Shown here in pieces: positions 45,113 to 56,474 of a stretch of DNA of 64,000 bases. The translations under genes and the position numbers were made by a program. The stretch is taken from NCBI GenBank assembly GCA_024349765.1, contig AP026074.1:1-64000 (forward strand), written 5' to 3'. How positions within the stretch are numbered: position 1 is the first letter of the stretch; each line of letters begins with the position of its first letter. Below the pieces are notes generated by a model. The model worked only from the letters and a program-made list of their open reading frames with translations. It made no database searches and had not been told where the DNA came from. The stretch comes from Streptomyces nigrescens (lineage in GTDB: Bacteria; Actinomycetota; Actinomycetes; Streptomycetales; Streptomycetaceae).

Positions 45113-46996
45113 TCAGTGAACGGAGTTCGGATCGTGCGATCCGGGGGCACCGGATGGGCCGGTGCTCCCGGACACCCCGCTCTCGGGGAAGCGGGGAGCT
45201 TGGTGGGCCGCCGGGGCCGGGCGCAGGTGCCGGTCGAGGAAGCCCAGGGCGCGTCGCAGGACGGCCATGTGGTCGGCGCCGGTGTATCCGTCGTGTCCGG
45301 TCGCCAGCCACATCGACTCGTGTGCCACGCCGGCCGCCCGCAGCGCGGTGAGGTAGCCGCGTACCTGGCCGGGCGGGCACTTGGCGTCGAGGCTCGCGGC
45401 GACCACCAGCAGCGGGGCGCGGACGTCGGCGGCGTAGTGGAGCGGCGAACTGCGCCGGTAGCGGTCGGGGACGGTCTCCGGGGTGCCGCCGAACAGCCGC
45501 TCGTCCAGGGCGCGCAGCGCGGGCGTGCCGGCACGGTAGGCCGCCGCGCAGTCGGCGACCGGTTTGACGGCGACGCCCGCCTGCCACAGGCCGGGCCGGG
45601 TGCCGAGCGCCAGCAGGGTCAGATAGCCGCCCCAGGAGCTGCCCCACAGACCGAGGGCGTCCTCGCGCGCCAGGCCGCGGCGCAGCAGATCGGCACGGAC
45701 CGCGACCAGGTCGGCGACCTGGGCGAGCCCGACGCCCTCGGCGTACGCGGTGCGCCAGCGCGGCCCGTAGCCGGTGGAGCCGCGGTAGTTGACCCGGGCG
45801 ACCGCGAACCCGGAGGCGACCAGCGAGTGCACCTGCGGGTCGTAGGCGTCGCGGTCGTGGTCGGCGGGACCGCCGTGCACGAGGAAGACCAGCGGGGGCC
45901 GCGGGCCGGGTGCCGGGGCCGGTTGGCTCAGCAGGGTGTGCACCGGTCCGTCCGGGCCGGGCGTCCACAGGTCGCGGTGCCGGCCGGGAACGGGCGCGGG
46001 CAGGCCGCCGAGCGCGGGCAGCCGGGTGCCGGCGGTGGAGCGGAGCTGCGGGGGAGTGGTGGTGTCGGTCCAGAGGTAGTGCACGTCGTCGCCCGGGTGC
46101 GGGGCGGCGTCCAGCAGTGTGCCGGGTGGCGTGCGGACCGTGGTGAGGGTGCACCGGTCGAGGTCGGCGGTGGCGAGGGTGGAACGGCCGCGTCGGTCCT
46201 GCCGGACGAGGACCCGGCGCCCCGCGGGGTACCAGCGCGCCGTGATCTCGGTGTCGAAGCGGCACCAGTCGTGGCTCCGCAGTCCGCCGCCGGGCGTCCA
46301 ACTGGCCAGCAGATAGCGCTCGTCGGCCTCCTGGACGAGCAGCAGCTCGCCGTCCACCGCCGCCCCCGGGGCGAAGCCGAGCGCCCACAGCCGCCCGCGC
46401 CGTCCGGACAGTCGGGCGACCTCCGCGACCTCCCCGTCGGAACAGCCCACGAGGGTGACCGCACGACCGGAACCCGCCGGCCCCGACACCGCCAGCAGCC
46501 GGCCCGTCGGCGAGATGCCCGTGAGCAGCGCGGGGCCCTCGACGGTCAGCACCGGACGGCCCGGTCCGCCCGCGGTGCCGAGGTGCACCGTCGTACGGCG
46601 GCCGTCCCCCAGGCCGATCGCCGCCGTCCCGGTGTCGCTGACCGCGAGGCCGTGCGGCAGTCCCGGCCGGAGTCCGGCCAGTCCCGGGGCGGCCGGACCG
46701 CCGTCGAAGTCCTGGAAGTGCCACCGTCCCCGGCCGCTCCGGTCCTCCGCGAACCACCACACCCGGGCGTCCGCGTCGACCGCGCAGTGCAGCGTCCCGT
46801 CGCGGCTGTCGGTGACCCGGCGCGTGGTGCCCGTACGGGCGTCCCAGGTGAAGATCTCGCACCGGCCGTCGGCGTCCGCGGCGAGTGCCATCCGCGCCGG
46901 GTCGCGCGGGCAGACCTCGGGGAGCGCCGGCCGGTAGACCTGGAAGCCCGTGCCGGGGGCCTGGAGCGGACGGGCGTGTGCCGCGGACGCGTTCAT
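45113..46996 (-). CDS. S9 prolyl-oligopeptidase-family peptidase
   Basis: A 627-residue serine peptidase. The N-terminal ~360 residues form a beta-propeller that limits substrates to short peptides. The C-terminal alpha/beta hydrolase domain has nucleophile GLWGSSWGGYLTLL, Asp in VAASLDAKCPPGQ and His in ATGHDGYTGADH. There is no signal peptide, so it is cytoplasmic. Its position, 15 bp upstream of the precursor, marks it as the likely leader or follower peptidase; cleavage near the Pro residues in PGIG or VPF is plausible. ATG 46996 overlaps the exporter stop by four bases. Confidence 0.88.
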   Translation of the reverse strand: MNASAAHARPLQAPGTGFQVYRPALPEVCPRDPARMALAADADGRCEIFTWDARTGTTRRVTDSRDGTLHCAVDADARVWWFAEDRSGRGRWHFQDFDGGPAAPGLAGLRPGLPHGLAVSDTGTAAIGLGDGRRTTVHLGTAGGPGRPVLTVEGPALLTGISPTGRLLAVSGPAGSGRAVTLVGCSDGEVAEVARLSGRRGRLWALGFAPGAAVDGELLLVQEADERYLLASWTPGGGLRSHDWCRFDTEITARWYPAGRRVLVRQDRRGRSTLATADLDRCTLTTVRTPPGTLLDAAPHPGDDVHYLWTDTTTPPQLRSTAGTRLPALGGLPAPVPGRHRDLWTPGPDGPVHTLLSQPAPAPGPRPPLVFLVHGGPADHDRDAYDPQVHSLVASGFAVARVNYRGSTGYGPRWRTAYAEGVGLAQVADLVAVRADLLRRGLAREDALGLWGSSWGGYLTLLALGTRPGLWQAGVAVKPVADCAAAYRAGTPALRALDERLFGGTPETVPDRYRRSSPLHYAADVRAPLLVVAASLDAKCPPGQVRGYLTALRAAGVAHESMWLATGHDGYTGADHMAVLRRALGFLDRHLRPAPAAHQAPRFPESGVSGSTGPSGAPGSHDPNSVH

Positions 46997-48348
46997 GCCC
47001 GCTCCTTCGGGGTGGTGGGGGATTCCTGCGGGCCGGGGCGGGACGCCGCCGCGTCGCGACGGGACGCCGGGGAGCAGGTCGCGTACAGCGCAGGTCCGGC
47101 CAGCACCACGGCGCAGCCCAGGCACATCGCGACGGTCCCGGCCTGATCGGTGACCAGCCCGGCGACCGCCGGCGCCACGGCCGCGGCCGCGCCCGACGCG
47201 GTGGCCAGCACGGTCCCGGTACGGGCCTGCAGTTCGGGCGGGACGACCTGGAGGACCCGGGCCTGGAGTGCCACGGTGGCGAGCGGGGTCAGCGCGCACA
47301 GCAGACCGAAGAGCAGGCCGAACTGCCAGGCGTCGCGGGCCACCGCCAGGGCCGCGGCGGGCGGTACCAGCAGCCAGGACACCGTCCCCAGCACCTGTGT
47401 CGCGGAGCGCCGGCCGGCCAGGCGGGGCGCGGCGAGCGAACCGGCCAGACCGGCCGCCCCGGCCAGCGCGAGGACCAGACCCAGCGGAGCCGCGCCCCGG
47501 CCGTGGTCCTGCAGGGCGAACACCGCCGTGTAATACAGCGCGGCGAGCACGGCGTTGACGACCGCGGTCCATACCAGCGCCAGCCGGAGAAAGGGTTCCC
47601 GGCGCACCACGCCGAGCCCCGCCCCGGCCTCGGCGGCCAGCGCCCGCCAGGGCCGGGACGGTCCGCCGGCCGCCGGGCGTCCGGTGTGCCGCGGTGACAG
47701 GCCGGCCCGCATGGCCCCGATGCAGGCCGCGGCGACGACGTACGACACCGCGTCCGCGAGGAACGGCAGCCAGCGCCCGGCGTGGAAGAGCAGCCCGCCC
47801 AGCGCGGGCCCCAGGACCAGGGCGGCTCGTTCCCCCGCCTGTAATCGGGACAGGACGCGGCGGTGGTCGGCGGGGGCGCAGACCAGGGCGACGGTGCCGA
47901 GGGACGCCGTCTCGTAGCAGGCGGTCGCCGACCGTTCGACGAGCACGACGGCGAGGAGCACGGCCAGCGGAGCCGAGCCGGACCATGCCGCGACGGTGAC
48001 GACGGTCATCGAAGCGGCAGACACCACCGCGGAGCCCACCATGACACGCTTGCGTGCCCCGCGGTCGGCGGGAACGGCGGCGAGTGGGCCGAGCAGCAGG
48101 GTCGCTGCCGCGGAGAGCCCCGCGACGGCGCCGACCTCGGCGGGCGAGTGGCCCAGGCTCAGCAGCAACAACGGCAGGACGAGCCCGGACGCCTGGCTGC
48201 CCAGTGCGTCGGAGGTGCCGGCCCACCAGAAGAGCCGGATGTCGCGACGGGCGTACGTCGCACTGCCGGCGAGGGCGCCCGGCCGGGAGTCCCGAGGTAA
48301 GTCGTACGGCGCGTCGCCTGCCGAGGGCTCCGCCGGTCTTCGTTCCAT
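46993..48348 (-). CDS. MFS exporter of the RiPP locus
   Basis: A 451-residue transporter with about twelve helices and a central loop near 225-245. The loop after helix 2 is AVPADRGARKRVMVG. The first ~35 residues are charged and Pro-rich. ATG 48348 (MERRPAEP) is chosen; a start five codons upstream is possible. First gene of the RiPP unit, with stop overlapping the S9 peptidase start. It probably exports the mature peptide. It is divergent from rox. Confidence 0.85.
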   Translation of the reverse strand: MERRPAEPSAGDAPYDLPRDSRPGALAGSATYARRDIRLFWWAGTSDALGSQASGLVLPLLLLSLGHSPAEVGAVAGLSAAATLLLGPLAAVPADRGARKRVMVGSAVVSAASMTVVTVAAWSGSAPLAVLLAVVLVERSATACYETASLGTVALVCAPADHRRVLSRLQAGERAALVLGPALGGLLFHAGRWLPFLADAVSYVVAAACIGAMRAGLSPRHTGRPAAGGPSRPWRALAAEAGAGLGVVRREPFLRLALVWTAVVNAVLAALYYTAVFALQDHGRGAAPLGLVLALAGAAGLAGSLAAPRLAGRRSATQVLGTVSWLLVPPAAALAVARDAWQFGLLFGLLCALTPLATVALQARVLQVVPPELQARTGTVLATASGAAAAVAPAVAGLVTDQAGTVAMCLGCAVVLAGPALYATCSPASRRDAAASRPGPQESPTTPKERA

Positions 48349-50130
<1,782 letters not shown>

Positions 50131-50138
50131 GCCGTGAT

Positions 50139-50182
50139 CGCCCCTCCCGGCCGACGTCGTCATGCGTCGGCCGGGAGGGGCG
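50139..50182. terminator. Bidirectional terminator hairpin
   Basis: Perfect 18-bp arms (50139-50156 and 50165-50182, containing CCCCTCCCGGCCGACG) enclose an 8-base loop. It serves the convergent rox and collagenase genes. It is the strongest hairpin in the window. Confidence 0.9.
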
Positions 50183-50219
50183 CCGGCGGTATGCGCACCG
50201 GCAGGTGGCGCTCGGTCGA

Positions 50220-52175
50220 TCAGGTGCGGTGCGCCTTGGCGGCGCAGGCGCCGGAAGCGCAGGCGGTGAGCCAGGCGTCGAAGTCGGCGTCGTAACGGGT
50301 GCCGATGGTGTCGTGGTAGACGGCGTAGCCGGCCGCGTAGTCACCGGTGCGGAAGTGGCCCAGCATGGTGGCGACGTCGTCCGGGTGCTTCTCGACCATG
50401 TAGCGCGCCGCGAGGTAGCCCCAGGGGTAGGTCCGGGTCACGTCGCTGTTGTCGTAGGTGCTCTCGAACAGCGTGCTCAGCTTGTAGGTGTGCTTCCCGG
50501 CCTCGCTGACCGCCTCGTCATCGGTGATTTTGCGGTAGCCGTACGAGACGTACTCGGCGAAGCCCTCGATCCACCAGACGTCCGGCACGGACGTCTGGTG
50601 GCCGAAGTCGCCCTTCATGTCGTCACGGGCGTCGATGTAGTGCGTGTACTCGTGGTTGAGGTTCCAGATCCGGGCCGGGAAACCGTTGTCGTCGCTCCTC
50701 TGGTACATGATGGACATGGGCTTGTTGTCGGGCTTCGTCGGATCCCCGATCATGGTGATGCCGCCGTTGTTGGTGTCGACGCCGAAGATGGCCCCGGCGT
50801 AGGTCTGGTAGTCGCTGCGACTGCCGAACACGACGAGCTGAACGGTCGATTCGTACTGGTTGGGTATCGGCCCGTCGTTCTTCACCAGGTCGTGGACGTA
50901 CGCGTCCTGGCTCAGGACACTGGCGCAGGTGGCCTCCAGCTCCTCGGCGGTCAGCGCCTGCGTCTTGATGGTGTGCGTGGCATCGCACTCATGGGTGACC
51001 GGCAGCGCCGCCTTGGTCAGCTGGTCGGAGAGGTCGCAGACGCCGAGGTAGGAGCAGTTGTCCTTGTCGTAGGCGTCTGCCTGGGACGCGACGGTGACCC
51101 ACAGGGGCGCCGTCGGGCCGGTGATCTTCGAGGCGTCCAGCAGGCCCTTCATGAGCGGCCGGACCTTGTCCCGGAGGGCCTGGTGCTCGACGTACCGCGC
51201 GACGTTCATCCCGGCGTTGGAGTCGAGGTAGGAGTTGGCGGTGCCCAGCAGGTCCAGGTGGCCGAGCGCGAACTTGTCGAGGGTGTCGATGATGCTCGGA
51301 TCGGCCGTGACCGCTTTGACGTAGTCGGGGTTCCAGTTTCCGCGCCACAGCGGGGTGTAGACGTTGTTGACGGCGGCCAGCATGCTGGGGATGTCGTTGT
51401 AGGAGCTGTTGTAGCCGCTGAGCAGCTGCTTGTAGGTGTTCAGGTAGCGGCCTTGCTCGTTGGCGCTGTCGGTGAGGATGACGACCTCACTCAGGACGTC
51501 GCCGTTGCCCGAAGTGACGTCCTTGGAATGCGAGTTGGCGAGGAACGCGTCCAGGCTTCCCTCGCTGGCCGTTGCCAGATTCGGGCCGTAGGCGCCGACG
51601 TCGTCCGGATGGTTGGACTGCACGTAGTAGCCGGCGCGCAGGAACAGCACGAGCTGCAGCACCTTGGTCGAGTTGTCACCGGGATAGGCCGTCGCCCCGC
51701 TCTTGAAGGCGTTGGCGACGGTGACCATCTGCTCCTCGCGGAAGACGTCGTGGGCATCGCTGCCGGTGATGCTGAACAGGGTGTTGACGCACTCCGTCGT
51801 CGAGGCCTGGACGAAGGCGACCAGGTCCGAGCCGGTGCGGCTGCCGAAGTCGCCCGGGCTGCAGGAGGCCCGGCCCGGCTTCGGGGCGTGGTGCCGTCCC
51901 GTGACGGTCGACGAAACGGCGGGCTTCTGCGCGCTGAGCGGGGGGAGTTGGGGGACGCGGAGGGGGCTGCGCTGTAACGCGGGCCGGTCGTTCGCGCCGA
52001 GGGTCGGACCGGTCGGCGGTACGGGGTGGGCGGTGGTGCTCGCGGACACGGCCTGGTCCGGGGCGGCCGGCGGGCGCGGTGCCGCCAGTGCCGGTGCGGT
52101 CACGAGGCCGGCGAGGGTGGCGCAGGCGGCCAGGGCACCGGTCACGCATCTGGGCAGGGGGAAGCGGTAGCGCAT
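50220..52175 (-). CDS. Secreted M9 collagenase-type metallopeptidase
   Basis: A 651-residue exported protease. A signal peptide (~1-31) and Pro-rich linker (~32-100) precede the activator domain (~105-380) and the peptidase domain. The zinc motif is LNHEYTHYIDARDDMKGDF (HExxH) with the third ligand in WWIEGFAEYVSYG. The usual C-terminal PKD and collagen-binding domains are absent; the protein ends about 110 residues after the zinc ligand. It may digest soluble or denatured collagen-like peptides. ATG 52175 follows GAAGGAG. Confidence 0.9.
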   Translation of the reverse strand: MRYRFPLPRCVTGALAACATLAGLVTAPALAAPRPPAAPDQAVSASTTAHPVPPTGPTLGANDRPALQRSPLRVPQLPPLSAQKPAVSSTVTGRHHAPKPGRASCSPGDFGSRTGSDLVAFVQASTTECVNTLFSITGSDAHDVFREEQMVTVANAFKSGATAYPGDNSTKVLQLVLFLRAGYYVQSNHPDDVGAYGPNLATASEGSLDAFLANSHSKDVTSGNGDVLSEVVILTDSANEQGRYLNTYKQLLSGYNSSYNDIPSMLAAVNNVYTPLWRGNWNPDYVKAVTADPSIIDTLDKFALGHLDLLGTANSYLDSNAGMNVARYVEHQALRDKVRPLMKGLLDASKITGPTAPLWVTVASQADAYDKDNCSYLGVCDLSDQLTKAALPVTHECDATHTIKTQALTAEELEATCASVLSQDAYVHDLVKNDGPIPNQYESTVQLVVFGSRSDYQTYAGAIFGVDTNNGGITMIGDPTKPDNKPMSIMYQRSDDNGFPARIWNLNHEYTHYIDARDDMKGDFGHQTSVPDVWWIEGFAEYVSYGYRKITDDEAVSEAGKHTYKLSTLFESTYDNSDVTRTYPWGYLAARYMVEKHPDDVATMLGHFRTGDYAAGYAVYHDTIGTRYDADFDAWLTACASGACAAKAHRT

Positions 52176-52358
52176 CCATGCTCCTTCGTGGGGGGTGAGA
52201 TACGCCTCGGAACGGGGCTGAGGCGTGGCTGGCACCTTCTCAGCGCACACCCGGCCGCGACAATACGGTGTGACATAGCACATGACACACCATCGCCATA
52301 ACCTTGGACCCACGGACCTCAGGAACCCCAGCGGCTCAACGGGACTTGGGCGGGCCGG

Positions 52359-53318
52359 CTACGGTCTGGTCGTCACGTTCCAGGTGCGCGAGGCCCAGGA
52401 ACGGAAGTGCGGTGACTGCGCGATGAGCGCGCGGTACGCCGCGGCGGCGGAGGTGAAGAGGGTGTCCGCGACCTCGTCGGCAGGGCTCCCGCGCCGCCAG
52501 GTCAGCACATAACGGCACCACAGAGGCGTGCCGGCCAGCGGTTTGACGAGGACGCCGGGGATCGGCCGGAACGTCGCCTGCACGATGGAGGCTCCCAGCC
52601 CCTCGGCGATCATGTTCTGCAACTGCTGCTGGTCGCCGAGGAATTCATGCACCGCCGCCGGGGTGAAGCCGGCCGCGTCGCAGGCCGCGTAGAACACGCC
52701 CGGCCAGCCCGCACCGTCGTCCGGGGTGAGGAACCACGGGTCGTCGGCCAGGTCGGCGAGCGCCACCTCCTGGCAGTGCCGCAGCCGGTGCCCGGACGGC
52801 AGGGCGACGAAGCTCGGCTCGGTGACGATGCCGCGGTGCGCCACGGCGGCGGAGTGCCGCAGCTCACGTCCGGGGTAGTCGGCGGCGATCGCGGCGTCCA
52901 CCTCGCCGCGCTCCAGGAGCTCGACGATCTCCGAGGACGGATACACGCTGCTCACCGTCAGCGCGAGATCGGACAGCCGGCCGCGGAGGCGGACCAGCAT
53001 CCCGGCGAGGACCGGTGAGTTGGTCGCCGCGAGGCGGAGCGGCCGGCCGGCGCGCGGGCCCGCGGCCGGCAGGCGCCCGATCGCGGCCGCGCGGGCCAGG
53101 ACGTCCCGGGCCTGTGCCAGGACCTGTGTGCCGTACCGCGTCAGCTCGACGCCCGAGGGGTTCCGCTCGAACAGCGGGCGGCCGAAGTACCGCTCGATCC
53201 GCTGGAGTTGGGTGCTCATCGCCGGCTGCGAGTACCCCAGTTCCGAGGCCGCCCGGCCCACACTCCCGGCGTCGGCGATCGCGCACAGCACCCTCAGGTG
53301 CCGAAGCTCCAACTCCAT
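52359..53318 (-). CDS. LysR-family regulator
   Basis: A 319-residue regulator. The N-terminal helix-turn-helix is MELELRHLRVLCAIADAGSVGRAASELGYSQPAMSTQLQRIERYFG. The periplasmic-binding-like effector domain follows (LRLAATNSPVLAGMLVRL ... VDAAIAADYP). ATG 53318 is chosen over an upstream start because MELELRHL is the usual beginning; GGAGGAG precedes. No obvious target is adjacent; the collagenase lies downstream on the same strand 183 bp away. Confidence 0.9.
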   Translation of the reverse strand: MELELRHLRVLCAIADAGSVGRAASELGYSQPAMSTQLQRIERYFGRPLFERNPSGVELTRYGTQVLAQARDVLARAAAIGRLPAAGPRAGRPLRLAATNSPVLAGMLVRLRGRLSDLALTVSSVYPSSEIVELLERGEVDAAIAADYPGRELRHSAAVAHRGIVTEPSFVALPSGHRLRHCQEVALADLADDPWFLTPDDGAGWPGVFYAACDAAGFTPAAVHEFLGDQQQLQNMIAEGLGASIVQATFRPIPGVLVKPLAGTPLWCRYVLTWRRGSPADEVADTLFTSAAAAYRALIAQSPHFRSWASRTWNVTTRP

Positions 53319-53431
53319 GCCCGCACTCCTCCCGTCCGCTCCCGTCCGCGTGGAAGCCACCTCATCGCGCCGGAGGCGCCGGCGCCAGTGCCCGGGAACG
53401 GAAGTGGCGGCCGTCGGGCGGGCGGAAACGG

Positions 53432-53460
53432 CCGAGCGCCCCTGCGGGAGGGGCGCTCGG
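53432..53460 (-). terminator. Terminator after the cyclophilin gene
   Basis: CCGAGCGCCCCT and AGGGGCGCTCGG are perfect 12-bp arms around GCGGG, 19 bases past the cyclophilin stop. Confidence 0.85.
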
Positions 53461-53479
53461 ACTCGGTTCCGAGGAGGGA

Positions 53480-53980
53480 CTACTCGCCCACCACGCCCGA
53501 CTTGGCGATGACGATCTTGGCGCTCGTGGCACCGCTGCTCGAACCCAGGGCCTCGATCTTCTTCACGACGTCCATGCCCTCGACGACCTCGCCGAAGACG
53601 ACGTGCTTGTTGTCCAGCCAGTCGGTGACGATGGTGGTGATGAAGAACTGCGAACCGTTGGTGTTCGGGCCCGCGTTGGCCATCGACAGCTGGCCGGGCT
53701 TGGTGTGCTTGATCTGGAAGTTCTCGTCGGCGAACTTCTCGCCGTAGATGCTCTTGCCGCCGGTGCCGTTGCCGGCCGTGAAGTCACCGCCCTGGAGCAT
53801 GAAGGCCGGGATGACCCGGTGGAAGCCGGAGCCCTCGTAGCCGAAGCCGTTCTGGCCGGTGGCGAGCTCGCGGAAGTTCCGTGCGGTCTTGGGGACCACG
53901 TCGTCGAACAGGGTGAAGACGATCCGGCCGGCCGGCTCGCCGTCGATGGTGATGTCGAAGTACACGTTGTTGTTGCTCAT
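53480..53980 (-). CDS. Cyclophilin-type peptidyl-prolyl isomerase
   Basis: A 166-residue cytoplasmic cyclophilin. Active-site pieces are [15 protein letters not shown] (catalytic Arg and Gln), [17 protein letters not shown] and [13 protein letters not shown] with the Trp that in other cyclophilins contacts cyclosporin. It is a single domain of normal length. ATG 53980 begins [19 protein letters not shown] terminator follows it. Confidence 0.95.
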   Translation of the reverse strand: MSNNNVYFDITIDGEPAGRIVFTLFDDVVPKTARNFRELATGQNGFGYEGSGFHRVIPAFMLQGGDFTAGNGTGGKSIYGEKFADENFQIKHTKPGQLSMANAGPNTNGSQFFITTIVTDWLDNKHVVFGEVVEGMDVVKKIEALGSSSGATSAKIVIAKSGVVGE

Positions 53981-55205
53981 GGTGGCATCTTCACATCCCG
54001 CCCCTCCAGGTCGCGCGCGGGGCCCACCCTCCGCGGTGGGTGAGCCCACCGGATGCCCTCCTGCGGCGACCCGCCTCGCCAGGGCATTCCGGCAAATCCG
54101 GCCGCGAGACGAGTACTCCGGCGTACGCCCCCTGGCAATGCATGAAATTCGGCCATGAATAGGCCGTCGAAAGTCAGACATCGGATGCGGCCTCTTCCTG
54201 GCTGGACGGGCACTGCAGAATCCTCCCCGTGAAGAACTGTGCTCGCGTACACTTCCGGCCCGCCGGGCGAACCCGTTGCGGCTGCCGGCCTGGGACCTTG
54301 TTCGAACGGGCGGACGATTCCCTCGTCCCATGTGCAACGGAGGTCTCCGGGGTTGGCGGTCGTTAAAGTAAATGAGGGTAAAAGTTACCCTCGGTTAGTC
54401 TCGGTGGGGGTTGCTAGCGCGTCACCGGGGGTGAGACTGTGGCCACGTCGAACTGGCGCAAAAAGCTTCTGCGGGACGGATCGTAGAGAATGCCGAACGG
54501 TACTTGTCGGTAATACATACTCTTCTCTCGTTCCTCCTTTCAGGCGTCGCCGGCTCGTATGTAATGGGCTGCGACGTGCCGAGGGGAGCCGCGTCTGCGT
54601 CGGTTGTCAGCAGCTCTTATGTGGGGGGTCTGTGATAGCGAGCCGGGCCATGGTGCAGGGGCCGCCGGGCGTCCTCGCGGGGACACGGAGCGGGGAAAGG
54701 ACCCCGCAGATGTCCGCGTCGCATCGGATGTGTGCATCGAGGCGGAGGGGGTACACGGCGGGGCCCGGAAGGTATCTCGTCGGCTGTCCGTGCCCGGACG
54801 CATCTGCGGCCGCCGCGGTCGGCCAAAGGCACCGCCCGGCCCGCACAGCCGCATAAGTCCGTCGGCCACCGGGCCGGCGCGCTGACCGGTGCGTACGCTG
54901 CGCCATTCCGCCGGTGACGCCGGTGACATCGTGAATACCGCTACCGCCCTTCCGGCTGCGGTCATTTCGGCATGGGCGGCTTGGGTGGCACGGCGCGAAA
55001 CGCATGCATAACGACAACTCGGCAGGCAGCAACAGGATCTGGAGTTTGCGGTGACAGTGAGTTCCTCGAGTTCCTCGTGCCGTTCGGAAAGGTGCTTATC
55101 CGGCGGCATACCCGGCTGCGGACCGACAGGTGCACCGCCCCCGCGCGGAGAATGCCCCTTTTCCTGCTCCGCCCCCCGTTTCCGTCCGGCCTTCAGGGAG
55201 AAGCG
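53981..55205. other. 1.2-kb non-coding leader of the NRPS cluster
   Basis: No gene is convincing here; open frames on both strands have no recognisable domain. The part 54130-54560 is much less GC-rich than its neighbours. GAGGGTAA-AAG-TTACCCTC at 54374-54392 is a perfect 19-bp inverted repeat, and GGTAATACATAC at about 54510-54521 looks like a -10 region. It probably holds the cyclophilin promoter and the NRPS cluster promoter with its operator. Confidence 0.55.
54374..54392 (+). promoter_or_regulatory. Perfect 19-bp inverted repeat, possible operator
   Basis: 8-bp arms GAGGGTAA/TTACCCTC with a 3-base spacer, in the low-GC stretch 814 bp upstream of the P450. No regulator gene is adjacent, so the binding protein is unknown. 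Confidence 0.5.
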
Positions 55206-56414
55206 GTGACCAGCAAGCAGGTGAGCCAGGCGCCCTTCGCCTTCGACGCGCTCCTCGACCGGTGGAGAACGCGGCGGGAGGCCGGCCCGGTCCGCTACGA
55301 CGAGGACCAGAAGCTGTGGCAGGTGGCGGATCACCGCGGGGTCACCGCCGTGCTCGCCGACCCCGCGACGTACTCCTCCGACTTCTCGGGCCTGGTCCCC
55401 ACCCAGGAGGACTTCGAGACCTTCCGCCGGGGCAACTTCGTCGGGATGGACCCGCCGGCGCACCGCACCCTGCGGACCCTGGTCAGCCAGGCGTTCACCC
55501 CGCGCGTGGTGGCCGGCCTGGAGCCGAGGATCGAGGCCATCACCGGGGAACTGCTGGACGCCGTCGCGGACCACGACCGGTTCGACCTGGCGGACGCGCT
55601 GGCCTACCCGCTGCCGATCATCGTGATCGCCGAGCTGATGGGCGTGCCGGTCAGCGACCGCGGGATGTTCCAGGACTGGGCGACCACCCTCTTCGCCGGG
55701 GACGGCATCGGCGAATCGCTGGACATGGCCGATGTGGAGCAGGCGCTGGACTCCATCGCGCCGACCGTCCGCGAGATGAACGGCTACTTCCTGGACCACA
55801 TCCGGCAGCAGCGGAAGGACCCGGGCGACGGGCTGATGGGCCGGCTGCTGGCGGCCGAGGTGGACGGCACCCGGCTGGATGACCAGGAGATCGTCGGCTT
55901 CGTGGCCCTGCTGCTGGTGGCCGGGCACATCACCACGACCGCGCTGCTCGGCAACGCCGTGGTGACCTTCGACCGGTACCCGGAGGCCGCCGCGCTGCTG
56001 CGGGCCGAGCCCGGGCGGCTGCCGGACGCCATCGAGGAGGTGCTGCGCTGGCTCCCGCCGTTCCCCGAACTGGGCCGCCGCACCACCCGCGACGTCGAGC
56101 TCGCCGGCCGGACCATCCCCGCGAACTCCGTGGTGATGGCGAACCTGGCCACCGCCAACCGCGATGCCGACCGGTTCGCCGACCCCGACGTCTTCGACGT
56201 GACCCGCAGCCCCAATCCCCACCTGACGTTCGGGCACGGCATCCACTTCTGTTTCGGTGCCCCCCTGGCCAGGCTGGAGGCCCGGATCGCGCTGCGGCAG
56301 CTGATGGATCGTTTCTCCGCTCTGGCGATCCCCTGTCGCGACGAGGTCGAGCTGCAGAATCCGGCCGTCATCGTCAGCGTCCGCCGACTGCCGGTGGAGG
56401 TGCGGCGGCGATAG
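55206..56414 (+). CDS. Cytochrome P450 of the NRPS cluster
   Basis: A 402-residue P450. I-helix LLLVAGHITTTALLGN has Ile where most have the acidic residue before Thr, a variant common in biosynthetic P450s. K-helix EEVLRWLPPFPELGRR (ExxR) and heme loop FGHGIHFCFGAPLARLE are complete. GTG 55206 follows AGGGAGAAGC. It is followed after 60 bp by the serine hydrolase and then the NRPS on the same strand, so it probably oxidises the peptide or a carrier-bound residue. Confidence 0.93.
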   Translation: MTSKQVSQAPFAFDALLDRWRTRREAGPVRYDEDQKLWQVADHRGVTAVLADPATYSSDFSGLVPTQEDFETFRRGNFVGMDPPAHRTLRTLVSQAFTPRVVAGLEPRIEAITGELLDAVADHDRFDLADALAYPLPIIVIAELMGVPVSDRGMFQDWATTLFAGDGIGESLDMADVEQALDSIAPTVREMNGYFLDHIRQQRKDPGDGLMGRLLAAEVDGTRLDDQEIVGFVALLLVAGHITTTALLGNAVVTFDRYPEAAALLRAEPGRLPDAIEEVLRWLPPFPELGRRTTRDVELAGRTIPANSVVMANLATANRDADRFADPDVFDVTRSPNPHLTFGHGIHFCFGAPLARLEARIALRQLMDRFSALAIPCRDEVELQNPAVIVSVRRLPVEVRRR

Positions 56415-56474
56415 CCCGCCCGGCGGGCCGCGCGACATTCCTCCTTCGTCCCCGATTCCGGGAGTTCCCTTCTC

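Noticed and set aside
54239-54856. 205-codon open frame before the NRPS cluster
   Set aside because: There is no recognisable domain, composition is Arg/Pro/Gly/Cys-rich as in shadow frames, and it runs through the inverted repeat and promoter-like region.
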